From: Wolfiporia cocos
Lineage: Eukaryota; Basidiomycota; Agaricomycetes; Polyporales; Phaeolaceae
Reading direction: 5' to 3'
DNA: 64,000 nt
Assembly (NCBI GenBank): GCA_029448655.1
Contig: JACCLO010000010.1
Coordinates: 496,001-560,000 of the forward strand
The notes under the pieces were generated by a model, which worked only from the letters and a program-made list of their open reading frames with translations, ran no database searches and had not been told where the DNA came from. The position numbers and the translations under genes were made by a program. Shown here piece after piece: positions 1 through 11,238 of this stretch. Numbering within the stretch: the first letter of the stretch is position 1; every line of letters begins with the position of its first letter.

Positions 1-93
1 TGACACGGGAATCCGTGCATACCGCTATGTGGGGATCTCCCCCCTATCTCCTATCCCAGAGGGAGAACAGGAGTCGTCGAAGACTTGATGATG

Positions 94-1366
94 TGTCACA
101 GAATTCCCAGTGGGGGGTTCCGACTTCCCTCGCTATAGGTATTCACAGGCGCCGCTAGGTGCGCGCGCGTCTTCTTGAACCTCAGCCACCTCCAGCGTCT
201 CCTCTTTGCCATTTAGATCATCTGACTCAGTAGTTTAGCACTGTAGGGTAGCGCGCACTGTTACGGGTCGAATACCCGTTCGTATATTCGAGTTGTGAAT
301 ATAGATCGTTCTTCTGCACGTAGGCACGTTGCCGTATGCAAGGCAAATGTTCGTTAGATGCCTTCAAGTCCTAGATATAATTTCTAGGAGATCGGTTAAT
401 ATCCAATGCGCGTTAGAGGATATAATCTGTTCAGGTGTGAGTCTGATAGAATATAAGACTCGCCTAAGTCCGAGAAGTCAATGTGCACTTCGAGGACTTA
501 GTCGTTCGATGCTCGAGTGAGAAATACTGAGCGTAGTTTCCTACGTTTGAGAACGAGTATAAGACTTCTTGTTTGTACAACAAGGTAGAGCTGAAGAGCC
601 TCGACAAATAAGTACATGAGCTTTTATACTACGCGAGGTTTTAGGGGTCAAGTTCGTCCCAGATGCCACCGCTACTATCTACGCTATAGTACCAGACGTT
701 TGATGAGTATGTAGTGATACATCCGAAACGATAGATAGGAATGATGATGGCGGTTGAACGCCATCTGTCAGCTAATAAATGATAAACACGAAACGAGGAC
801 AGAGTTGGATCTGTCAGAGTCGAAACACGCCCTATCTGCTAGTACATCCGGGGTTAACCCGGTAGAGTCACGAATAGCCAGGGGGTTGGTTGTGCAACAA
901 GTCCCTGTATCGTATTCACCCTATGGTGAGTTCTGCCAGCGTTCAAAGAATTCAAAATAACTGTAACACACACCTCAGGTACGGACACGTTACGGTCACA
1001 GTAGTTACATGTATGTTACTTGTCATGTGCCTCTTAGATAATGCGCACGGGCCATTACTTTAGGGCACGACTCGTAGTTACAAACATCATGTATATATTA
1101 CGTCGAGATGTGGGCTTACACCCCATCTCTCAGATTCTCGTCAATGGGTTAAATCTCCTTACACTCCTTTTGTCTGCGTTACTACTGGCCCGGGGCCCAT
1201 TTCTTGTCTGCTAGTCTGTGTGTTCCGCCTTCGACGTTTGGGTCACCTCGCGACCTAGTCGCTTGGATGTGCCTGCGTACGCCGTTGCGCGTTGAGGCAT
1301 AGCCTATGCAGGCATGCGTGGAGTCCCCATGTCACCATGGTCGCACAGACAGGTGTGTCTGTGACA
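94..1366 (+). repeat. Solo LTR (hairpin family), split by a nested LTR
   Basis: Begins TGTCACAGA and ends CTGTGACA. It is flanked by the 5-bp duplication tgatg (89-93 and 1367-1371). The insertion at 259-968 lies inside it, so its own length is about 558 bp. It reads on the plus strand: TATA-like gtatatatt near 1091, then a hairpin at 1105-1129 (arms gagatg-ggg and cccc-atctc). No internal coding region remains, so it is read as a solo LTR left by recombination. The flanking gatgatg is low complexity, so the duplication is slightly less certain than for other copies. Confidence 0.7.
259..968 (-). repeat. Solo LTR, second family (copy 1)
   Basis: Starts TGTTACGGG and ends ACTGTAACA on the plus strand; flanked by cgcac / cacac, a 4-of-5 match whose difference is a CpG transition. 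The same roughly 700-bp sequence recurs at 3725-4887 (same strand), and at 3055-3648 and 20053-20380 (opposite strand). Read on the minus strand it has a TATA-like tataaaagc near 635 followed by a short palindrome (gagctgaagagcctc) and a cttgt..acaag hairpin near 575. It is nested in the LTR at 94-1366. Confidence 0.65.
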
Positions 1367-1371
1367 TGATG

Positions 1372-2861
1372 ACTCTGCCAGTCCTAAGTGGGGGCGGCCA
1401 TCCATTGACAAGGACACTAGTCGCTGGATCCCAGACTAGCAGCGGTGAGAGGAGTGACACAGACATACTGTCTGTGCGGCTGGCCCATAGCCAGGATAAC
1501 CTCATAGCCTCAACGTCGATGTCCCAGCCCATGGTGCAAGGGAATGACAAGGCAACGATCCATCTTCAGTGGCATAGGGTCTTCTGTAGGGAGTGCCCAA
1601 GTCCCAGAAGAGAGCCTACCCAGACTAGCAAGTCAAGAAACTAATAGCGAGGCAACACAGCACACAGAATGAGACTGAAAGAGGGCCTAAGCCCCATTGC
1701 TGAAAATTCTAAGAATGAGGTATAAAAGCTCATTCACCATACTTATATACATTCTGTAGTACCTAAGTGGCTTTCCCTAAAGTCCTGGCCTGTGCGCAGT
1801 AAACTAAAGGTCCACATGACAAGTGACTACCATAATGTAACATGTAACAAGTGTGACCGTGTGTGAGTAAGGGAGACGCGCGCTACCCTACAGCGCTAAT
1901 CTAATGGGTCAGGTGCCTGTAATGGGGTCTAGAGAGCGAGCATCGAGGAAACCTGAGGTGAAGACTTAGCCCCGCGCTCAGGGGTGCTTCTGCAGAAAGG
2001 GACGTCGTAGAACCCCCTATGGACAGTTCTGTGACAAGGAGCAGTTGTTGCCAGCATGCAAGCACACAGTAGAGAAGGAGTTCCCAGGGGACACACCCCC
2101 TAGGCCTACAATAGTAGTTCTGAGGAGTACCTCAGAATGCTACCTAGTATATATACATGAAGACACTGTCTAGCTGACACAAACTTACTCACTTATACTT
2201 CTTGAGGTTTAGATGAGAGGGGATAAGGTGGCAGCGAGTTAGTTGAGTGCTTAGGTCGATGTACGATTCAGCAGGAGTCAAGAGGTGATTAGTTCTGAGT
2301 GGTACGCTCAGAGGATTACGGGTTATATACATGTATCGGCAACAGTGTAGATAAGTCTACCCTAAAGCCGAGGGGTCTGTGCACCGGCGGTAATGCCAGG
2401 CACGTGATACGGGGTGTGGCGGGGAGCCGCGTAGCCATGCCAATATGGGCGGCTACAGGGGACGCGTCAGCGTGTGCCTACTAGAGGGCCGCGTCAGCGT
2501 GCATCAAGGGGAGGTGCTTGCTATAGGCACCAGTCGAGGCCGCGTCAGCGTGGGTCTAAGGACGGTAGCTGCCGGGCGAGGTTCCACGGTCATGTGTTGG
2601 TGTTGAGGCAACGGCCGAGGAGGATTCGGGATGTGCCGTAGTCATGTGTCTAGACATAGGCGTGGGTTCTGGGTCACGTGTCTGTACGAGGACAGGTGCG
2701 CGAGGTAAGTACGTAGGTTAGGGTTACTAACTACGCATGGAGTATTCAATGTAGATAACGTGGTAGTTAACTACGAGTAAGTGCCTAATAACTACGTGTA
2801 GCTCTGTAGGAAGGCGGTAAATTCAGGTAAAAATAGGGTATGCCCTAGGAAATCTGTGACA
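1372..2861 (-). repeat. Fragmented hairpin-family LTRs, unresolved
   Basis: Surrounds the insertion at 1455-2036. Two separate hairpins followed by TATA-like sequence are present: 2118-2137 (TTCTGAGG, 4-nt loop, CCTCAGAA) with tatatacatg at 2150, and 2294-2312 (TCTGAG / CTCAGA) with tatatacatg near 2325 and ccctaaag near 2361. A possible LTR start tgacacaaac lies at 2175 and an end ctgtgaca at 2861, but their flanks (ctagc, gacag) do not match. The window itself opens with tgacacggg, which may be the outer end of the older of these two LTRs. Confidence 0.45.
1455..2036 (-). repeat. Solo LTR (hairpin family)
   Basis: Starts TGACACAGAC, ends TTCTGTGACA, with perfect 5-bp duplication aggag at 1450-1454 and 2037-2041. 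Hairpin at 1713-1735 (GAATGAG, loop gtataaaag, CTCATTC), then cttatatacat and ccctaaag in the usual order. The order hairpin-then-TATA on the plus strand means the LTR lies on the minus strand. 582 bp. Confidence 0.8.
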
Positions 2862-3054
2862 GACAGGTGAGAAGGAGAGAGGTGTGTAACTAGGGTTTAG
2901 TAAAGACTAAGTGGTGGCGCTAAGATGGGGGTGCAGCAAGGTTAGAGAGAAGGCAGGCTTCAACTTCCATGCCTTGGATGATGAGAGGGGAAGGTGTGTG
3001 AGTGAAGTGGATGTAGTGATTGCTATCATGGCAGTCAAGGGAGGAGAAGGTGAG
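2862..3054. other. Intergenic, nothing recognised
   Basis: Short gap between LTR remnants. I see no gene, hairpin or repeat that I can assign. Confidence 0.4.
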
Positions 3055-3648
3055 TGTTATGATGTTTTGTCTAGTGTGCACAGAACTCACTATTGATCAA
3101 GTACAACACAGGGACTTGTCATGCAACTTACCCCCCTGAAGTCTCATGATCCTATTGAACATAACCCCAGATGTACTGGTATGCTGGGGCTCATTTCAAG
3201 TTTGACAGGTGAAACCCTGTTCCCATTTCATATTTATCATTCTGTCAAACAGACAGCATTCAGCCACCACATATTCTATCATTCTAATCTATCATTACAG
3301 ATTCAACACTGCATACCTATCATACATTTCAGACTAGATTGTACTTAGTAGCAGTGACATCTGGGATGACCAGGACCATAGATACTCAGAGTAGTATATA
3401 AACCCATGTAACTAAGGTCAGAGCCCCTCAGCTTGATCTTGTTGTAATAACAAGAGTCTTATACCCACTCTCAAACTTGGGAAACAAAGCTCAGTATAAT
3501 CTATGATCTCCAAAGGTGAATAAGTGCCCACTGACTTATTGGACCAATGGCAAGTTAGCAAAACTCATCTATAGAACTTATATCCTTAGTGACATAAAAC
3601 TGTGTCTATGTACTATGTACTGCTGTAGCCATTAGGCCAAAAGTGACA
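3055..3648 (+). repeat. Solo LTR, second family (copy 3, decayed)
   Basis: Plus-strand copy of the family seen at 259-968. Starts tgttatgatg, contains tatataaacc near 3396 and the cttgttgtaataacaag hairpin near 3440. The proposed end is tgaca at 3648, with gtgag / gtgtg (4 of 5) as flanks. The left end and the body are clear; the right end is less certain. Confidence 0.5.
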
Positions 3649-3724
3649 GTGTGTCCTTTGTCAATGGTAATGTCAAGGTTCCCAGACTAGCATGGAGAGA
3701 GAGGACAATTAAGAGGGACAGGCC

Positions 3725-4887
3725 TGTTATGGGTCATATACTCATTCATTATAAAATCTGAGTTGTGAATATAAATCTTCTGCACTTGAGTCCCATGGAC
3801 GTGTGCAAGGCTCTTATAATACCCTATTCGTATTAAGCCTTCAAGCCCTAAGTCAAAGGACTCTAGGGGTTTGTGACACAGACTCACTCTGGGTCTGCGG
3901 CCTATTGAGGGGCTACCAGCACCGCTGGCTAGCATGGGGTATGGTGTCCTGGGTGTCGCGTACGATACTGCCCCAGAGACGGAACCACAGTCTAGCGCGG
4001 GGATATAGGGCAGAGCCCAGTAGACGTTGTCGTCGACGGAGGCACACAGAGGAGAGGTGTTGTATGAGGGACACGCCCCAACATTACAATAACTGTTCTG
4101 AGGAGTAAGCCTCAGAACGCTACAGACTATATACATGGTTGGCAACACTGGTGCTATGCCTACCCTAAAGGTGGCCCTAACGCTAGTTAGATAAGATAGC
4201 CGCTGTCTACATGTACAATCTATAAGTCAGGTGACCATGGGGGAGATCATGTGACAGGGGGACGTAGATATGTGAGTTCGACCCCGGCGTATGGCAATAT
4301 AAGGGTCACGTGAATAAACCATGACAGTTTGTTCAATTTTCAATACATGTTAGAGAATATATCTGTTCAAGGGTGCAAGTTGAAATAGAGGACTTGCCTA
4401 AGTCCAAGAAGTCTGTGTGCACTTTGAGGACTTAGTCATTCAATAGCTTGGCAAATACTAATTGTGGTTTCCTGTGTTTGAGAACAAGTATAAGACTTCT
4501 TGTTTATGCAACAAGGCTGAGCTGAAGAGCCTCAACACTAGTTACAAAGGCTTATATACTATGTCAGGTTTTAATAGTCCTACCAGTCCCAGATGTCACC
4601 AATACTATCTACATCATAGGCTGAAACATATGATAGGTATGTAGTGATATATCCAAAATGATAGATAGCAACAATATGGCAGTTGAAATCCATCTGTCAA
4701 TTGTAAAATGGTAAATATGGAATGGGGGCAGAGTTGGATCTGCCAGTCTGAAACAAGCTAGTACAACTGGGGTTGTGCATAGTAGAGTCATGAGTAGCCA
4801 GGGGGGTTGGTTGTACAACAAGTCCCTGTATTGTATTCACCCAATGGTGAGTTCTGCAAGCATTCAAAAAATAAAACAACTGTAAAA
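3725..4887 (-). repeat. Solo LTR, second family (copy 2), carrying a nested LTR
   Basis: Starts TGTTATGGG and ends ACTGTAAAA (terminal CA mutated to AA), with perfect duplication aggcc at 3720-3724 and 4888-4892. Removing the insertion at 3874-4326 leaves about 705 bp, matching copy 1 (710 bp). It sits inside another hairpin-family LTR whose remainder follows at 4888-5175. Confidence 0.75.
3874..4326 (-). repeat. Solo LTR (hairpin family), nested
   Basis: Starts TGACACAGAC, ends CCATGACA; perfect duplication gtttg at 3869-3873 and 4327-4331. Hairpin 4095-4118 (GTTCTGAGG / CCTCAGAAC, loop agtaag), TATA-like tatatacatg near 4128, ccctaaag near 4163. A tRNA T-arm-like gagttcgaccccg lies near 4275. 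453 bp. Confidence 0.82.
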
Positions 4888-5175
4888 AGGCCCCTATGTC
4901 AACATTACCAAGTTTGAGCTGTAAGGTTCAGACGATGTAGTGTATATACATGTGAAGCATTAGCACCTAGGGAGCTGCTCTCAAGATGGCTTGTGCACTG
5001 TGAAGCCCATTCCATGGTATACTTATGTAAGTACTCTATGCTACATGTGACTTAATGTGTAAGTATGTCTTTAGGTAACACCACATGGTATCTGTAAGTC
5101 AGGTTATGGGCTCATGGAGATGTTGGTTCAAGACCAGGGAGTGGCAATTAGTTTATGTCCCAGAAATCTGTGGCA
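4888..5175 (-). repeat. Remnant of an outer hairpin-family LTR
   Basis: Has a weak hairpin around ctgtaaggttcag near 4920, tatatacatg near 4943, a T-arm-like ggttcaagacc near 5125 and a degraded end ctgtggca at 5175. The other part should lie just left of 3725, but its start and target duplication could not be fixed. Confidence 0.4.
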
Positions 5176-5463
5176 CTTGAACTAGAATATTGAATGAGCA
5201 TGGGTATTTGACCTGTAACACACATGGTCTCAGCACATGAGGTCACACACTGATTTGTCTACTTTGTTTCTCACGCACTTTTTTTGAGATATTTGACACT
5301 CATGTCCAGAACAAGCTCAAGTGTTGATCACTCACCACCATCATTGCTGCCTGGCAGTGCTGGTACATACATTTAGTACTTGAGCTCAAGTTCTAATTGG
5401 CCATGCACTAGTGGCACTTTATGGTTGTTCTGCTCTGCAGCATCTCAGTCAACAGCTCCTTCA

Positions 5464-5898
5464 TGACACAAAACTTATCTAGTGTTGGTCCACCTAATGT
5501 TGGTCTAAGGTATTACTCCAAAGCTACGTCGCGTTGACTATGTTGGTGCGCAGCAGACCTCAGACAAGGCAGACGAGATGAGTAGAGTTGGGAACGCCCC
5601 AAGAGTACAATAACAAGTCTGAGGTTGTAAGACCTCAGACGTCTAGCTTATATACATGAGGAGCCAGTATGCTACCGAGTTGGGCCCACCCTAAAGGCAA
5701 GGGCCATGCGCACTAATGATGGGCAAGTCACATGTATGTATGTTATGTAAGCTAAACTGTTAGGTGACCAAGAGGGGGGCTACGTGTAACTACTAGTCCA
5801 CTATGTGATTGGCGTACCAGGTCATGTGACTAACCGACGTAAGTACCTGAGTTCGACCCCCGGTGGAGGCATACCTACATGCCACAGAATCTGTGACA
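5464..5898 (-). repeat. Solo LTR (hairpin family)
   Basis: Starts TGACACAAAA, ends ATCTGTGACA; perfect duplication cttca at 5459-5463 and 5899-5903. Perfect 9-bp hairpin at 5617-5640 (GTCTGAGGT / ACCTCAGAC, loop tgtaag), tatatacatg near 5649, ccctaaag near 5688. T-arm-like gagttcgaccccc near 5850. 435 bp. Confidence 0.85.
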
Positions 5899-5964
5899 CT
5901 TCATCAACTCACTCATATTGTTCCTGCTCAGCTGCCTGCTCATCATCATCCAGGTGTTTGTCAT

Positions 5965-6343
5965 TGTCACAAGCCAATTTTCTCCAACTAGCTAACAACT
6001 AGTGACAGACTCTAAACCCTTATCTTATCTTAGCACCCACCTATTGATCACATGCAAGGACCCCAAACACTCCACATGTGAGACCATGACCCCAGACACC
6101 CTGTGCCATATAGTTACACCCATTATAGGGTTACATACAATATAACGAACTATCAGCTTATGTAATAGCTGTACAGTAGCCAAACTTGTACAAACAGTAG
6201 AATAGCATATATACTGGGCAACAAGCTGGGTAGCACCCCAGACTCATCTTGGCCTTATAGGCCTTGAGTAGCCTCAGACTAGGGATACACCTTTGTGCGA
6301 GTTCTATCCCCCTGAATAGTTGCTTGAGATCATGCTTGTGTCA
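5965..6343 (+). repeat. Old solo LTR of the copy A/B retrotransposon family
   Basis: Matches the 371-bp LTR of the complete elements over its whole length: start TGTCACAAGCCAATTTT, the Tatcttatc stretch, catatatactgggc, the segment ccagactcatcttggcc and end GCTTGTGTCA. Flanks gtcat / ttcat match at 4 of 5. Diverged at many sites, so it is an older insertion than copies A and B. 379 bp. Confidence 0.78.
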
Positions 6344-7072
6344 TTCATGTGCAATGAGCTGTACTCAAGTAGGTGTCTGTGCTTTTTTCCCTGCCTTGTC
6401 ACAGAATGGCCCAATGGTGTTCTGACATCCCTTGCTGGTATGCAAAGGTGCCCCTAGGTGTGGGGCTAACTCCTTACTTTCAGCATTTCCTCTTTGTTGT
6501 GCCCTAGTCTCATCTTTGAACACCTGACCTTGTAGATTTAGTGCTGTAGGGTAGCACGTGCCTCTCTCACTCATGCTACGGTCACATGTAGGTAAGGTAG
6601 AGGACGCCAGGAACGGGCACCCCTTACATAATCAAGGTGCTACCAATACCAACTACCCTAATAACATTGACCACGGGCAATGTTTTGTGGATTTTCTCAA
6701 TAGGAAAGGACGTCCTCTTTCAATCCTATTGAGTGAGATCTTGAGATGTTGAGAATTGACCAAGCAATTTCCAAAAAAGTGAAAATTTTAGTTCTGACTT
6801 TTTTTGCACATTTTGAGGCTCCTGGTGCATTTTTGATTCCACAAGCACTGGGATTTGGCCACACCTAGCTTAGGGTTATATCACGTGATGGTACAAATCA
6901 GGCAAGTATAAACATCCTGGATCCCAGACCGGGATGGGTGCTTACATGTAAACTTCAGTGACATACGCAGACAGCAATAGCACCTTTCGATTAGCTTTAA
7001 ACTGCATTATTGCAGTACAGAAACTGTATTTGAATCATGCTACACCTATCCTATGTCTTCCGGAAATACATC

Positions 7073-7593
7073 TGACACAGACTTAGCTCTCTGTGTCCAA
7101 TCCCAACCGCTGGTCTTGTCTCTAAGGGACCTAGCGTCGTCTATAGGGGAGGCTACAATGCTAAGGAGGGTAGCCACCAGACTAGCAGGTGTAAGACGGA
7201 GGAGACGTCGCGCGGGCAGACAAGAAGAGACTATGAAAGAGGGCACACGCGCCCAACTGACATTAATAGGTCTGAGGTTGTAAGACCTCAGACGCTACTC
7301 TATATACTACATGACGGGACCGCTACGCTATGACTGAGGGGCATACCCTAAAGTGGGCTGGTCTGTGCGCAAGGTAGGTACAGTGTCATGTGAGGGGATG
7401 ACTAAGTAAGGGGGCGGTGCCAGGGCGCCACTACTATCAGTCAATGATCTAATCTAATCTATCTACCAGTCACGTGCCGTCAGGCAGGGGAGGGCGTAGT
7501 GACGAAGGGGTTAACGAACGTACAAGGGGAGGCGTAGTGACGTGGGATCGAGCCGGGACCCCTACAATATGTCAGAGGGTTAAAACCGTGACA
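7073..7593 (-). repeat. Solo LTR (hairpin family), nested
   Basis: Starts TGACACAGAC, ends CCGTGACA; perfect duplication acatc at 7068-7072 and 7594-7598. Perfect hairpin at 7270-7293 (GTCTGAGGT / ACCTCAGAC), tatatactacatg near 7302, ccctaaag near 7347. 521 bp. Confidence 0.82.
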
Positions 7594-7861
7594 ACATCAC
7601 CATATGGTGACGGAGAATCCTCAGGATTTGACTGTGGGAATCATCACGTGATCGGGATTATGTAAAGGTGCCCATTCCTAGTGTTCCCTACCTTACATAG
7701 CATCTATAGTCACATGTCCCCTTAGATACAGCACACAGGCCAGTACTTTAGGGCTAGGCTAGTAGTTACTATGCTCATGTATATATGTACAACAAGATGG
7801 GGCTTACTCCCCATCTTTGGGATTCTCGACAATGGGCTGAGGCCCCTTTTGTCTCACCTCT

Positions 7862-8504
7862 TGTCACAGTTTTGGGACATATTGACATTTTTTCCATATT
7901 TTTACCAATTTTCCTGGCATTTCTATGAGCATATCTATGGTTATGCTGTTAAGCGCCTGTATACACATAAACCTGCACAAGCAACATGTACATAATGCGC
8001 TAGTCACAGCATTTTACTCATCAGGCTACTCTCCGAAGTCATGCATCTTACTAATTCCCGGTATCGGGATATGTCACAACACTTATGTCCTTTGGCCCGT
8101 AGTTTATCACATGCCAAACGCACAACATGACTCGTATCCCAACTGGGCTATGTCATTAGTGCTGACCACACTTAGTCATTGTATGCAGCCACAATAGCAA
8201 CACGTCCAAACCTCGTTTCTTACTGGTGCGGTCATTACCGGCACACATGGTCTACTAGGTAGTTAGGACTTAGCTGTATTTCACCTCACGGTGCACAGAC
8301 CCATTACTGTAGGGCAGGGTAATAGTAACCACTGCTGCCACATGTATATAAGGGGTACTTAGCTGTCGCTAAATCCCAGACTTGTTCTCTGATATCGCAT
8401 CAAGTCACACACGCTTCCCTTGCACTCAGCTAGCCCCTCCCCTTTCACCTATAAACCCCTCAAGTTTATCGCTTATTGGTGAGTCCCACAGCTAGTCTGT
8501 GTCA
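7862..8504 (+). repeat. Solo LTR (hairpin family), nested
   Basis: Starts TGTCACAGTTTTGG, ends TAGTCTGTGTCA; perfect duplication cctct at 7857-7861 and 8505-8509. TATA-like catgtatataagg at 8341, hairpin 8359-8372 (TTAGC / GCTAA, loop tgtc). 643 bp. Confidence 0.82.
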
Positions 8505-8810
8505 CCTCTCTGTGTGTGCTTGCCTTGTCGCTCTGACCCTCTCATCTTTCTGGTGCACGCTGCCTGATCACATCGACTTAGGAGTCCTGAGCCATGTTTG
8601 CTCCGGTATGTTGATGTTCACTGCTGGCTAGGTATGCTGTTGCTTGCCAGGTGTTATGGAGTCCCTGGTAGGGCCAGTCCCACAGACGTGGTACATCTGT
8701 GTCATGCCTCTTCTGCCTCTCCCCACTAGTCTCTGCTGCTCCTGACATGTGCTGACAACTGTACCCTGACATGATCATGGTCATGCTCCTGTTCAGCCCC
8801 ATTGCTGCTT

Positions 8811-9435
8811 TGTCACAGATTTTCTACTAACTATGATTTTCCTAGCATGTATCATATTTTTCTACAATGTTCGCATTTATCTGCACATTCTACAAGTTAT
8901 CTATCAGTTACCTATCACTGCCACTCAAGCCAATCACTTATCTCATATTATGTAATAGTCCCTATCATATCTTAGGTCTCATTATCTATGTTGCATACTT
9001 GTAGCATCTTGAACCTTCTACAAGGTTCCACAGGGTTCCACCAGTTTCCATAACATTCTATGCCCAGACCTTAGACACAGTCTGGTCTCACTACATCACT
9101 TGTCACATTCCCTTACCAATCCCTGGTATTGGGATATGTCAAGACATATGAGTCACCCTGTGCACCCTCAGTCAACATGCTCAGAGATTAACACATGCTT
9201 CAGGCAATGCCATCACCGGTCATTGACCCTACACCCCAACAGTAGCATTAGTCCTACCTACAGTATCAGGGGTCTTACCCATCATGTATATAAGCTTGCC
9301 TCTAAGTCATTGTAGACTTGGATTTGATCTCTTCAATATCCAGTACACATTTCCTCTGCTGCTTGCCTTAACTCACTTTACTTGCTTTTATCACCTTTCA
9401 AGCCATTGCAACATAACAAGTGAGTTTCTGTGTCA
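8811..9435 (+). repeat. Solo LTR (hairpin family)
   Basis: Starts TGTCACAGATTTTC, ends TTCTGTGTCA; flanks tgctt / tgctg (4 of 5). catgtatataagc near 9284, short hairpin 9304-9319 (AAGTC / GACTT). 625 bp. The bases 9436-9669 that follow hold no gene I recognise. Confidence 0.7.
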
Positions 9436-9669
9436 TGCTGCACTTGCAGACTCACACAAGTTCTGCTGCGCCACCATCTGCCCCACCTCAATCATGCTCA
9501 TCCTGCCCTTATATTCCCATGTACTGCCATACTTGCACATGACTGATGAATGCATCTGGTACAGGGCTTCATCATCCTCTGTGGGGCCTCAAGCTTGCAT
9601 CACACAACACTGTGTTGGGCATGATATGTGTGTGCTTCTCAATCATCTACTTGCTCTTCCTTGAGGCTA

Positions 9670-10140
9670 TGACACAAACTCCTATGGACGTACTTCAGCC
9701 CCTATCCCCTAAGTCCTAACTACCATGCTGTAAGACGAGACGAGGTTGTGTCTCTATTGTCTAACGTCGATGGTAGCTGGAGGGTACTCAGAGCGCACGC
9801 CTAGTGGTAGTGAGAGAGGAGGGCTATCGCCCATACATCAGAATAACAAGTCTGGGGAGTAAGCCCCAGACGACGCAGTATATATACATGTAGAGGCAAC
9901 GTAACTAAGACGGAGCAGCCCACCCTAAAGGGGGCCATGCACTCCTATAGTCATACAGTCACGCTATGGCGCCATCTACATACCACGTGTACTGGACCGG
10001 CGGGGCGGGCGTACTGTAGCGTACCACTATCTACGACGCGCTTTATCTAATCTACTGATCACATGACCTCGCTCGCATCCGTTCGTGCGTTCGACCCACG
10101 GCGAGGGCAAACAAGCATGCCACAGATAAAATCTGTGACA
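9670..10140 (-). repeat. Solo LTR (hairpin family)
   Basis: Starts TGACACAAAC, ends AATCTGTGACA. Hairpin 9850-9871 (GTCTGGGG, loop agtaag, CCCCAGAC), tatatacatg near 9882, ccctaaag near 9924, T-arm-like gcgttcgaccc near 10089. The 8-bp gaggctat occurs on both sides (9663-9670 and 10141-10148), longer than the 5 bp of sibling copies. 471 bp. Confidence 0.75.
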
Positions 10141-10737
10141 GAGGCTATTTGTTGGTCCCATGGTGCACTAGAAGATCATACAGGGCCCTGGTCAGTAGTG
10201 GACTCTACTGATATGATTGTGTGCATGTGTGTTACCAATAAATCGAGGTTTATTGGCACTGCATTGTATGACTACAAAATTGTCTCAGGGCTGCATGGCT
10301 GGAATCAATATCCTAGAGCAGTGCTCCTGCACTGCTGGCTGTCCAGGCAACTGCTAATGTATAGTCCTCACAATAGCAGGGGCCCCAGGTAAGGTCCTTG
10401 CAATAGCATAGGCCTCAGGTGAGGTCCTTGCAAGAATGTATTCCTTGGGCACTTGCTATTGTGTGGACCTGCTACTATAAGGGGGTTATACATGAGTTTC
10501 CCAGTCCAGCTACAGTTACAGGACCTGTTAGGTATATCTACATAGAATTGAGTAGATCTACAGTCTCACACTTTGCTGATGACTTCCTCTCTTCAGCTGC
10601 CCTCAATGCCTCCTTGCTCTCATGCTCAATGTTCCTAATGGTTGAATCATTAATTGTGGTAGTCAGATTGCTGTGATTAAGTCCTTCCACAAAATATTCA
10701 TCTTGCAGGCATAGATGCAACATCACTGTGCACACTC
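10141..10737. other. Non-coding stretch with a short tandem repeat
   Basis: No gene recognised. At 10364-10440 a unit of about 30 bp (beginning gtccttgcaatagc) is repeated nearly three times. A related fragment (ttgcaaggacacag) occurs near 21119, so this may be the edge of a dispersed repeat. Confidence 0.4.
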
Positions 10738-11001
10738 ATGTGCATTCTGCAGCTGCTCATGGCACACAGAGTCACAGATATGCAGGCAAAGCTTCACATG
10801 GAGATTTTCACAGTGTGTGTGGACATGGGCAGTGACATCCTGTCTGGCCAACTTAACAATCTGTCTTCCCTGAGACTATATAATAGGCAGATTTACTATG
10901 AGGTCTTCAGATCCCTTACACCCTTAGACAACTTTAGAGAAAACAACTTGAGCAAACTAAAGCTGACAGTTGAGGGCAACAGCACATCATGCTCAAATAT
11001 C
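10738..11001 (+). pseudogene. Leucine-rich fragment, possible F-box/LRR relic
   Basis: An open stretch of 88 codons with leucine-rich wording such as GQLNNLSSLRLYNRQI followed by LSKLKLTVEG, similar in style to the C-terminal repeats of fungal F-box/LRR proteins. It lies just upstream of a clearer F-box-like start at 11239 and may be the tail of a second, tandem copy. No start, intron signals or full repeat register can be supported, and the assignment rests only on the leucine pattern. Confidence 0.3.
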
Positions 11002-11238
11002 TGAACCCAATCTGGATCAATATGTGAGATGAACCCAGTCAGCCCACTGCCAATATACATCAACTCAATCATACTCATTCTTCTCTTTGTCAGTGGACTG
11101 GCTCGTAGTGATGACTTGAGTTGATCATACCATTTTCCTTCATTGCGGTACAGTGTTCTCCACATGCCTCCTAATCATATAAATCATCCTATCACCTCTG
11201 TGTTCACTAGCAATGTCTGCTTACACCATCATCATGTC

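Larger units (their letters stand above)
6397..8704 (+). repeat. Solo LTR (hairpin family) with two nested LTRs
   Basis: Starts TGTCACAGAATGG and ends ATCTGTGTCA; perfect duplication tgcct at 6392-6396 and 8705-8709. It contains 7073-7593 and 7862-8504; without them about 1.13 kb remains, similar to the long LTR at 14304-15395. TATA-like catgtatatatg near 7776 precedes the hairpin at 7795-7816 (AGATGGGG, loop cttact, CCCCATCT). Confidence 0.7.

Noticed and set aside
6908..6940. A separate LTR around gtataaac and the ATCCC/GGGAT hairpin
   Set aside because: No LTR ends or target duplication found; it lies inside the bounded LTR 6397-8704 and may be chance. Mentioned only as a possibility.
7441..7470. 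Recurrent tctaatctaatcta-type runs (also 10040, 23210) as telomeric or microsatellite arrays
   Set aside because: Only two or three units, always at a similar place inside hairpin-family LTRs; they are part of the LTR sequence.
10364..10440. CRISPR-like array
   Set aside because: Units are directly adjacent with no spacers, three copies only, and the genome is fungal; it is a simple tandem repeat.
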